Program-made: the position numbers and the translations under genes
From: Oreohelix idahoensis
Lineage: Eukaryota; Mollusca; Gastropoda; Stylommatophora; Oreohelicidae
Assembly: GCA_024509875.1 (NCBI GenBank)
Contig: JAMPIV010019107.1
Location: 186,001-250,000 of the forward strand
Length of the DNA: 64,000 nucleotides
Direction of reading: 5' to 3'
Notes under the pieces: generated by a model
The model's database searches: none
What the model saw: only the letters and a program-made list of their open reading frames with translations
What the model was told of the DNA's origin: nothing
In this document: positions 23,144 to 32,160 of the stretch, one piece after another
How the letters are laid out: every line of letters starts with the position of its first letter
Position numbering within the stretch: position 1 is the first letter of the stretch

Positions 23144-24495
23144 TGCTCAATAATAACACTAATTCCTTTGTGACAAGTCAGGAACTATTTCGCAAAAAGG
23201 TAGCATCATGAACTAAGGCACATGCCTTCTTTTAACTCATATAGTGCATACTTCAGATATTACAGCCACATTGCTTTGTCATGCACTTATACCGGTTGAA
23301 AAACTAGAGACACTATGCCAAGCAACATGATGATGATGAATTTTCTGTCCATCCTAAATCAAGATATATATTCAAGCGTTCGTCATATGATGTCTAATGC
23401 AATTGCTCAAGAACAATACTTTGCTACTTCATACACGTTGTACAATGACTTTTGGCGGTATGACAATCCAAGTCGGTACAATTCAGATACTTTGCTGCAA
23501 TTTCCAAAATGTTTTGCAATAATTAACTGTCTCAAACGTTGATTAAAAAGGGAAGTAACTAAAATTACTGACTACAAAGTTCAAAAAGGGACATAACAAA
23601 GAAATTATATTTCAACATATACTTATAAAATTCTCAAGTACAGAATGAACAATAGTATCTGTGCTGTATATGCTATTGCATGGAAGACAAACATCGACAA
23701 CCGACATAGATGGAAAATGGATTTTCTTCAATGAACTATTTCTTTCCGGCATATATACTTAACTAGAAACCAATAACAATGATGTGCGAACTAGTGACTC
23801 ACTGAAACTTTAATTCTTTTAAATACTTCTACAGGAAGAACTTTGTATGGTCTAACATGACCAGTTTTAATAACACTAGTGATATTACATTGGTTCATTA
23901 GTGTATCATTATGTGAATTGAATTACAAAGGTGCTTACACTTAGTATAACCTATATCCTTCATATGTGTAGATATTAAGTAATATATCTTCATATGACAT
24001 CTCATTAACATTGTCATTCACCACATGACATTGCATACATACAAATATTAATAACTATTTTGACATATTGTCACAGTCACCACTTATATTTTGACTTGTC
24101 TGCCTCATTTGTTCTATTCTATCTTTGATTGCTTCTTATGCATTTCATTTGATAGATAGGTAGACTTACATACTGACACGACTTAGGGCGTTTGTTGACA
24201 TGGTATGCTGTGTGAGTGCCATGACTGACATATTGACTTTTCTTCACTGCCTTCTAATTAATGTAGTTACCTCACATTTGTGTCAAAAGAGCGTCTGCTA
24301 ACGATAATGGGTTTAGTTATGTTATTACTAAATACCACACTTTGTGTGTTAAATTGTCGATTATGGAGCACGCCTCTAGGTGCTATCATAATGATGACAG
24401 TTGAGTATTTGGATATTGTCATATGGTTTCTCCAGTGACCTTGTAAGATTGTACTATGAAAATAATGAAAAGTTCCTTTTCATTATTTTAATCCA
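23144..24495 (+). other. 3' non-coding region of the Gmr1-like element
   Basis: 1.35 kb between the RNase H stop codon and the polypurine tract. The longest plus-strand ORF (75 codons at 23315) has no signal peptide, membrane span or known motif, so I see no envelope gene. Confidence 0.6.
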
Positions 24496-24514
24496 GGGGG
24501 GGGGGGGGGGGAAA
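24496..24514 (+). promoter_or_regulatory. Polypurine tract (16 G then AAA)
   Basis: An uninterrupted run of 16 G followed by GAAA-type purines directly abuts the first base of the 3' LTR, the position used to prime plus-strand DNA synthesis. A nearly pure G tract is unusual; the run length may be uncertain from sequencing. Confidence 0.85.
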
Positions 24515-25476
24515 TGATATGAGTAAATATCATATCATGTTTTGTATTCGATCACTTCCTGATATATATTGTTTACACACGGTATCCCGTGGTTGCACAA
24601 CCTTCGAACGAGTAGCGGTGGATATTGTGGGTCCCACTACCTGTATCAAAAATAAAAACAGTTTATAATACTCACGTTTAGAGGATTGTTGCTCCATGAG
24701 GGCAGAGGCAATTGCTATGCCCGCCTGTGAATCTAAGCATGTTGCTGAGGCTCTGCTCGAATAATTTACTTCGGCTAGGGTTTCCGTCACAGATCAAACA
24801 GAGTAATGGTTCCAATTCCGAGGAAAACTGCAGGAAGTGACGTCTTTACTCCTGCTCTGAATTGACAGCAGACGTCAGTTTTGATTTGGGACAAGCTAGC
24901 GTCTCTAACCGGCAGTCTGCTTGTGTCGTTTGACCAGTATGCATGGAATGTGTCCAGTAGGACCTGATTTTAGAATGTGTTAATTGCCTTTGGGCATCTT
25001 TATATTGCACCTGCAAGATCGATTACCATCACTGCCTTATGCTTTCATTAACGGTATAATGTCAGATTAGTCTTAGCAGTGTGTATGGAATTCTTGGGCA
25101 CGTAAGTTGACTGTTCCATTAAAACTGAGAGTATCAGAATCAAGGACAGTAGAGACATGTGCTAGTAAAAGCTACGATGTCATACCATACTCAATGTGGA
25201 GTACTGTGTTTCTAAAAGTAATGAACTGTGCCAAGAAGTTAGGCCTTGTTACTGAGTACCTGTGGTGCGGGCCAGGGAGATTGTGTGTGACTGGCCATAT
25301 TTAAATATATATATTATAATTCCTCAAATGGAATATACAAGGAGAACCCTGGAGGGTATTCAGCAGGCCACTGTAATAAGGAGTGTCAAGCCTTAAGTCT
25401 AATGCACTCTTACCACAGGACGTCGGGAGGACGGTTCCTGAAGTAATAATAATATTCTTTAAAATTACCCGCACCA
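24515..25476 (+). repeat. 3' LTR of the Gmr1-like element (962 bp, contains an insertion)
   Basis: Matches the 5' LTR from TGATATGAG to CACCA. The extra 235 bases are one insertion at 24598-24828 plus a repeated TGCA. Differences from the 5' LTR that I noticed are GGTATCCCG for GGTGTCCCG, a three-base cluster near 25208-25216, and one near the end. Confidence 0.95.
24598..24828 (+). other. 231-bp fragment of a foreign Gypsy integrase core inside the 3' LTR
   Basis: Plus-strand translation begins FERVAVDIVGPTTCIKNKN, the stretch around the first catalytic Asp of Ty3/Gypsy integrases. After a stop and frame slip it continues AEAIAMPACESKHVAEALLE, the following part of the same core. It does not match this element's own integrase (AIDIIGPLKVTSARG and so on), so it came from a different Gypsy element. 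The direct repeat TGCA lies on both sides (24594-24597 and 24829-24832). No terminal inverted repeats are visible. The antisense ORF here is a shadow. Confidence 0.8.
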
Positions 25477-26822
25477 CTAACCCTGTAGTTACAGCTGAGT
25501 GGAGATTCTATTTATCTTACAACATTAAATGAATTTACATTAACAAATTACAGCAGTTGACATTACAAAATAAAGGGTATGCGCCCCTGGGGGAAAATAT
25601 TAGCATCCCACAAATAAATACATAGAAAATGCAATGTTCTTGCTATAATAATACGGTTGAGACTAAATCATAAGATATAATGATATCTATGGCTGGTGAC
25701 TGCTTTCTGTGAAAGTTATAAACTAGTGTCTAACTACACAAGTAATTATATCAAATTACACACCCAACCACTAGAAGTTTCTATCAGAAAGTAATAAGTG
25801 ACTCTCTCCTATAATTCAGGGTTATAGCGCCTGCACATCACTATTCAGTTTTAAGTGAATAGCCCACACCTCTGACATTTCCTTACAGTAATGACAGTTA
25901 TTCTAGTCTACTCTTAACCCATGGTAAGCATCTGTACGGACTGATTCTACGCCTAGTAAGTATCTGTTATCGTAAGTTTACCTTTAACACATGGTAAAAA
26001 AATAACACTGACACCTGACTTAGCTCTCCTGTTAACTGAGGCGGTAGATGGTGCTACATTATCACTGAATTAATCACCGGGAGAAATCCTCAAAAATGAA
26101 TTTAAGTCACATTCCTATCAGATATATATAAAACTAACATAAATATATGTATTATAATCTACTTACCCCGAAAATGACGAGAACTTAGGCAAACACAATT
26201 TAGTTCCGTGTTTCCGTCTGCCTTAGTCTCATTTTGTCATCACGGGCAGGACATATTTTACGAGTGTGCTTGACTGATTAAAACCCTTTAGATTTATAGT
26301 CTACAAATGACGCTACTCCCAGGATACCTGGCATCGCCTGTTCGGCGTATACCGTAATCATGCGTAAGACAAATGTTATTCTAGAGGTATGCATCATAAG
26401 ACAACAGACCGCGAAAAGTTTCATAGATAGACGTAATATATTCTGAGAGCTCCCTGTGTCAATCAAGAGCAACGACCACAAAGACCGAACGCGCGTTTTA
26501 TCTCCCCCTGAATCGGAGATCAAACCTGTTATCACTCGTGATCAAACACGTTCCCAGCAAGCGACGTTCCTCTGGTCAGACAAACACCAGGTGCAGCTTT
26601 AGGTAATATTATCGTAAGCTGACCGCTACTGACCAGTGGGGAATTTATAATGAAGACCAGAACGAAAACAAAGCCGCAGGGTGGGTCTGAGAGGAGAAAA
26701 ATGGGCCACGTAGGTAAAATCCGAAAGAAAGAAAAATACAAAAATTCGAGGAAACCAGGACCTTAAAAGAGTAATAAAAATAGGACGTGATGTAAAAAAA
26801 ATTATCAGTCAAATCTGTGACA
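25477..26822 (-). repeat. Left LTR (3' LTR) of the gag-only element, inner part
   Basis: Continuation of the LTR interrupted at 16406. It matches 30950-31999 up to about 26530, then extends to about 26822 without a counterpart in the right LTR. On the minus strand the LTR would start TGTCACAGATTTGACTG at 26822, just after a purine stretch (GGGGGTGGG, about 26831-26839) that can serve as polypurine tract. Total LTR length without the insert is about 2.77 kb. Confidence 0.75.
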
Positions 26823-26849
26823 AGTTACCCACCCCCGTTTAAAGTTCGT

Positions 26850-27587
26850 TCACAACGGACTAAAGGACAGTAATTTATCTTTTCCATAGATATCCGTTAT
26901 ATGTCCTTGAAACATCCTATACTCATAAGCCAAATTTGTATCCAACTTCTGTCTGTCCATATGGCTACGAGTTAATTTTCCCTTTCCTCTGTCTATTAGA
27001 CGTTCGGCGAAAGGAATTTTGCGAGGCCATTGGTATATGGCGTAATTCCCTTTCCTGTGAACCTGACCTTGGTTATGGAGTTCGCCTTGCCTGTTTATCG
27101 TCAGGATAAAAATCCGCAACTGCTTTGAGTTTCGGCCCCGCCTGAACTCAATTACCACTGCGTAGGTAATCCGCCTGTTACGTACAGTGAAATCATTTCT
27201 GGACTCGGGTTGTTTGCTTCTCATAGGCTTGTACTTAACCGACCAGAGATATGTGCGACCTACCGGAATTTTCCGCTCGCGAGTAATTCGAGTCGGCAAA
27301 TGAAGCAGTTTGCCGGCTGAAGAAACGCTCGCGCATTTCTTCTTCTTCCGCTCCACATCTACTCCCCTGCTTCGGTGTGGGCGTTGATTTATCGTCAGAC
27401 CTGTGCCGTCTAAAGGCGGGTCTGGAACTTTCCTTGCCTTGCCTCTCACAATTCTGGCTTGGTCAACGGAAATGATCAAGTTGCTCGGTAGAGGCCTGGC
27501 GTAGGCGACTACGTTGCTGTACATCAGCGGGTTTGAGACCACTGGAATAATGCGATTAAAATGAGAGAATTCTGAGGCCTGTAGCAT
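26850..27587 (-). CDS. Unidentified ORF of the gag-only LTR element
   Basis: 245 codons from the first Met; the frame stays open without stops upstream to about 27800, so the translated region may be longer or joined to Gag by a frame change. The product is basic, rich in Arg and Ile/Val. It contains a PDPPLDGTGLT segment and a Lys/Arg cluster (VERKKKKCA) and has no cysteine pattern, membrane span or catalytic motif that I recognise. It ends shortly before the purine tract and the 3' LTR, where a full element would carry the end of pol or an extra gene. It might be the end of Gag, a lineage-specific protein, or a remnant. Confidence 0.4.
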   Translation of the reverse strand: MLQASEFSHFNRIIPVVSNPLMYSNVVAYARPLPSNLIISVDQARIVRGKARKVPDPPLDGTGLTINQRPHRSRGVDVERKKKKCASVSSAGKLLHLPTRITRERKIPVGRTYLWSVKYKPMRSKQPESRNDFTVRNRRITYAVVIEFRRGRNSKQLRIFILTINRQGELHNQGQVHRKGNYAIYQWPRKIPFAERLIDRGKGKLTRSHMDRQKLDTNLAYEYRMFQGHITDIYGKDKLLSFSPL

Positions 27588-27850
27588 ACCGTCTTCGATC
27601 GCATTCGGGGGTTCTACTGAATCATAACGGATCTCAGTAGCTTCTATCTTTGGCGAAAGATAGGTATTCTCTGCGATTTGCAGAATTTGTTGAGTCGCTT
27701 TACCTTTACTAACATGAAGTGAGCCAAAGCTCTCAACAATAGCTCCTTGTAAAGTAGTAAGGCAGCTTTTCTCACTGTCTTCTGCCCTGAGAAGTATGAG
27801 AGACTCAAATGGAGACCAGGGATCCCTTCGCCTGAAACCCTGTTTCCACC

Positions 27851-28900
27851 TTAAATGTCAACTTTGCCCTCCCCTAAGAGAGTTAATGGCGTCAGTTGAA
27901 CTTTGTCCTGCAATGCGAGATCTACTTCCTGAATTACAGGCTCCGCAGTCTGCATGCAAAGGACTGGACGGTTTGAGATCCCGTTAGATCGCGAAGTGCC
28001 AGAGTTAAAGCTCTCGGTATCTTTTTCCAACGTTTCTTGGAACAATTTGGAAACTCTTTCCCTTTTAGCAGGCGCCTCATTCTTGCACCTTTGCAGCTCA
28101 GGGTGATGAGAGGAGCGGCACCTCCTTTCTCCGATCGTTGAGTTAGAGGGATACGCCTCTGCATGTGATTTTTCGCTGTCCCGCCGGGGAGCTTGCGAAA
28201 TATGACGTGATAGGGTGTGGCTCCCTTGTCTCGACGTCATGTGTCGGTTAGGTGGTGCTCGATCTGGAGCGTGAGAGGTTCGGGGTTCACCGCTTGCCAG
28301 ATGGTAACAGTCGGTATTATAATGCTTGTTTCTGGAGTTGGGGCACGGTTTTAGCAGGCAAGTTATCTGTCAGGGGCGCAAGGTTTACAGGGGCGTTGTC
28401 CGACAAAGGCGCAATAGCAGGGGAACTAGAGTGACTACATTTAGTATCTGTTTCCATCCTCCGGGTTTGGCTTTCCAGTTCATTCGTTCTGATTTGGTGT
28501 AGCCTGCGCCTTTCTTGTTCTTCTCTGTCCCTTTCTTGTCGCTTCATCTCCAATTTCTTATACTGTTCTTGTAGCTGCTTTTCCCGTTCTTGTCGATCTA
28601 TCTCCCATTTCTTGGATCTTTCTTGTCGCTCTGTTTCCCATTTCTTGTCCCGTTCCATTGCTTTCTTGTCCTGTTCCATCGCTTCTTCTACATACTTTCG
28701 GATGTCTGCTTTGCTCTCCCCGTCTTTTTTACAAGGTCATGCCAAGATTAAACGGTGGCCAAACCAGTCAACTACTTCGTATTGATCCTGCATGCTCACT
28801 GCATATTCTAGAAAGGGCTGGATTTCGCTATCCTTGTACTCCATGTACTTAGCAACCTCAAGGGCAATCCTATGCACTTTAACTAGATCGGCTATTATAT
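27851..28900 (-). pseudogene. Gag-like coiled-coil region, broken
   Basis: Minus-strand frames at 28317-28679 encode a long charged stretch of the type KKWETERQERSKKWEIDRQE, with repeating Gln-Glu-Arg units. Upstream, separated by a stop near 28736, comes a short region ending VEEAMEQDKK. Downstream (27851-28240) is a Ser/Arg-rich polar stretch in another frame. The layout parallels the Gag N-terminus of both Gypsy elements in the window. No capsid-type domain or zinc knuckle was recognised. Confidence 0.55.
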
Positions 28901-29510
28901 CAGGGTAAGCAAACACTATAGAAGAATAAACCTAGGGATTTCTGTTTGTGACAAGCAAAAATAAACTCCAAAAACTCCAAAAAAATCTAAGTGATGTAAA
29001 ACTTATTATCATCACTCCACCCCACTTCTGTCAGTACTCAGCTATTGAGAAGATTGGTTACTATCATCCGAATGAACACCCTCCCTTGGTACAGATGCAA
29101 GCTAGTAACTGACTATCTGTAGCTTCTTATCTCAGATTAATGAGCTACTCCTGAAAAAAATATTCAACCCTTTAAAAAAAATTTTTTTCTGACTTTTACA
29201 ACAACAGTCGTCAGATTTTTTAACCAAAAACTCAGCAGTGATACCAGCAACCTAAACCAGCTGTGACATGTGTAAAATGAACAATAAATGTAACTTAAGA
29301 TTTATGATTGCTGTGGAGAAAAAGCGCTGTTCAGACTTCCTCCAAAAGAAATAGTTCGATTTGTCTAGGGGATAGAAATTCCTATAATCTGCAGAACACT
29401 AAACTCCATGAATAAAGATAGAATCTTGTGAGAGATTTATACCAGACTGAGACCTCATCTGTCGTATTGTCTGCAGAGGTAGCTCAGAATTCCCGACGAG
29501 CAACCCATTT
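28901..29510 (-). promoter_or_regulatory. Leader and primer-binding site of the gag-only element
   Basis: On the minus strand, directly after the LTR end, comes AAATGGGTTGCTCGTCGGGA, containing TGG followed by a tRNA-like complement. The adjoining leader shares GAGACCTCAT and TGTCGTA blocks with 138-165, the leader of the other long-LTR element. No ORF of note. Confidence 0.55.
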
Positions 29511-31999
29511 TGTCGTGGTTGAGTTAAAGTGTAAGAGTATTTGACGAGTTAGACAATTATAGTGAAATCGACAATGATAGTCAACTGACAAAGTTATAGA
29601 TTACACATAGATAAGGTGTAAATAACGGGTGGACTTGAGACCAACCTGGAAGGTGATTTGTTAAAAAAAATCTCTCTCTCTCTCTCCAAGCCTCGACACA
29701 CTTATATAGTCTAAGCACCTCCTGCTCTCTCTCTTTTCTCTTATCAAAATAGAGACTATAGTAAAGAGCTAGTAATATTAAATTATGAATGAAAGGGTCG
29801 TGAACAGCGCATTAATAAATGAGTAAAATTTATTAAAGAAGAAGTATATCTGGAAAATAATGCATATCAGCACAAACAACATAAGAATACATCAATAATA
29901 ACAAGTATGCAATTACACACCAACGAACACACAAACCACCAACATAAAACCTGCAGAACATCCAGAAATGAATAAACAGAGTCTTCAATCCTTCCGTTTT
30001 CGTGGGATCAAATGCAATAGCTCCAGTAAGGGTTCTTACATATAGATATCCTCCATAGGTGATGGAATAACACAAATAAATCCACTGTAGGCGCTATCGT
30101 TGGTGACACCCTAATGGCGAGATAGGCTGTATACGACTCTGTCTATCTTCGGCTGACCGCACATACGTGCGGACGTTTTGGATGACCCAAGAACCCACAC
30201 AAGACGAGGTTACTTCAGGACAAAAGGTCCATTTGCGCTATTATGCGGCGCATGAAAATTGACTGGCGTACTTGGTGGTAAATCCGGTCGGGCTGGCGTG
30301 ATCTGTGATTTGACTGAGTGCTCCGTTTAAGCACACAAAGTCTGGTGATTTAAATTCTGCTAAAGACGCTGGGCTGCTAGATATGTTGGAGGCCGCAATG
30401 CTCTGACTGGCGATCAAGAGGCGAGTAAGAACCCACTACTGCCAAATACGATTTTTCAGATTTCTTGCTATGGCTCGTTACACACTGCGTGAGCTTATTT
30501 CCCTTTAGAGGGAATGGCGTTGACAAAGGGTTGTACTTCAGGTAGGGGGGTGACAACTCGTGATACTAGGTGTTTTCAGAAAACCCGCTAGATCGAAGAG
30601 AATATGACGTTCTTCGTCTGACTGGAGTCTACGCTAGCAATTTGGTATCCCTGAAACTGAGACCCAACAAGAGACGACCTTTACATCAAGCAAACAATAA
30701 AATTACAATAACGTTATACAAAACAGTTATGCTCCACTTTGGGATTTGAATTATTTCAATCATTGCTATGATAGTTTAGGGCTGTCTTTATCCATATAAG
30801 TCTCCCTCCCGTTCCTTCCACTTTATCAATTATCAGCTTGCGCCCGCATAGGTTAATATATTTTTGTACACACATGTACCTGTCAGTAAATGTTCTGACA
30901 GCAAAATCTACTCAGTCTTTTTCCAACTCAACATACAGGAAACTTAACCCTGTAGTTACAGCTGAGTGGGGATGCTATTCATCTTACAACATTAAATGAA
31001 TTTACATTAACAAATTACAGCAGTTGACTTTACAAAATAAAGGGTATGCGCCCCTGGGGGGAAAAATATTAGCATCCCACAAATGAATACATAGAAAATG
31101 CAATGTTCTTGCTATAATAATACGGTTGAGACTAAATCATAAGATATAATGATATCTATGGCTGGTGACTGCTTTCTGCGAAAGTTATAAACTAGTGTCT
31201 AACTACACAAGTAAGCATATCAAATTCCACACCCAACCACTAGAAGTTTCTATCAGAAAGTAATAAGTGACTCTCTCCTATAATTCAGGGTTATAGCGCC
31301 TGCACATCACTATTCAGTTTTAAGTGAATAACCCACACCTCTGACATTTCCTTACAGTAATGACAGTTATTTTAGCCTACTCTTAACCCATGGTAAGAAT
31401 CTGTACGGACTGATTCTACGCCTAGTAAGTATCTGTTATCGTAAGTTTACCTTTAACCCATGGTAAAAAAATAACACTGACACCTGACTTAGCTCTCCTG
31501 TTAACTGAGGCGGTAGATGGTGCTACATTATCGCTGAATTAATCACCGGGAGAAATCCTCAGAAATGAATTTAAGTCACATTCCTATCAGATATATATAA
31601 AACTAACATAAATATATGTATTATAATCTACTTACCCCGAAAATGACGAGAACTTAGGCAAACACAATTTAGTTCCGTGTTTCCGTCTGCCTTAGTCTCA
31701 TTTTGTCATCACGGGCAGGACATATTTTACGAGTGTGCTTGACTGATTAAAACCCTTTAGATTTATAGTCTACAAATGACGCTACCCCCAGGACACCTGG
31801 CATCGCCTGTTCGGCGTATACCGTAATCATGCGTAAGACAAATGTTATTCTAGAGGTATACATCATAAGACAACAGACGGCGAAAAGTTTCATAGATAGA
31901 CGTAATATATTCTGCGAGCTCCCTGCGTCGATCAAGAGCCACGACCACAAAGACCGAACGCGCGTTTTATCTCCCCCTGAATCGGAGATCAAACCTGTT
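29511..31999 (-). repeat. Right LTR (5' LTR) of the gag-only element
   Basis: An uninterrupted 2.49 kb copy of the left LTR, from TGTCGTGGTTGAGTT to GATCAAACCTGTT, with scattered substitutions and small indels relative to it. It supplies the empty-site sequence (AACTTAACCCTGTAG, about 30945) that proves where the Gmr1-like element inserted in the other LTR. It lacks the last 290 bp or so at its right end. Short minus-strand ORFs (for example 31747-31992) recur in both LTRs without family signal. Confidence 0.85.
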
Positions 32000-32160
32000 G
32001 ATAGTACTTTCTGCTGGTACCACCAATAACTGGTAATAGAAATAGAAAGGAAACGCTCTTCTGAGTATGGCGTTTTCCCGACACATTTATGTGCCCCCCC
32101 TCTTCTATTCTACCATCCCATGTCAGAATTTACCCTCGATGAGAATTAAATTTAATCACT

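Larger units (their letters stand above)
16402..25481 (+). mobile_element. Near-complete Ty3/Gypsy-type LTR retrotransposon with integrase upstream of reverse transcriptase (Gmr1-like)
   Basis: The element runs 16407-25476 (9070 bp). It is flanked by a perfect 5-bp duplication CTAAC (16402-16406 and 25477-25481). Removing it restores the LTR sequence seen uninterrupted near 30945-30955. It has two LTRs starting TGATATGAG and ending ACCA, a candidate primer-binding site, gag, protease, integrase, RT, RNase H and a polypurine tract. The pol order PR-INT-RT-RH is not the usual Ty3/Gypsy order (PR-RT-RH-INT). It is the arrangement described for Gmr1 of cod and relatives. By eye the LTRs differ at only about five positions outside one insertion, so integration looks recent. 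Two frame breaks split the coding region. Confidence 0.93.
26823..29510 (-). mobile_element. Internal region of a gag-only (LARD-like) long-LTR element
   Basis: Between the two LTR copies lies only 2.7 kb. In minus orientation it reads: primer-binding region (29485-29510), leader, Gag-like coiled-coil sequence, an unidentified ORF, purine tract. No protease, integrase, RT or RNase H sequence is present, so the element depended on others or lost pol by deletion. The right LTR (29511-31999) is the 5' LTR and is shortened by about 290 bp at its outer end. No target duplication could be recognised, probably because of that truncation. Confidence 0.7.

Noticed and set aside
23315..23542. Possible envelope gene between RNase H and the 3' LTR of the Gmr1-like element
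   Set aside because: Only 75 codons, no signal peptide, no membrane span, no cysteine pattern.
24530..24790. 86-codon minus-strand ORF in the 3' LTR
   Set aside because: The plus-strand translation shows integrase-core similarity instead; the minus frame is a shadow.
14973..31999. Interpretation of the 2.5 kb repeats as two unrelated segmental duplications
   Set aside because: Terminal CA, an adjoining primer-binding-like site on one side and a purine tract on the other, and Gag-like sequence between them fit an LTR pair better.
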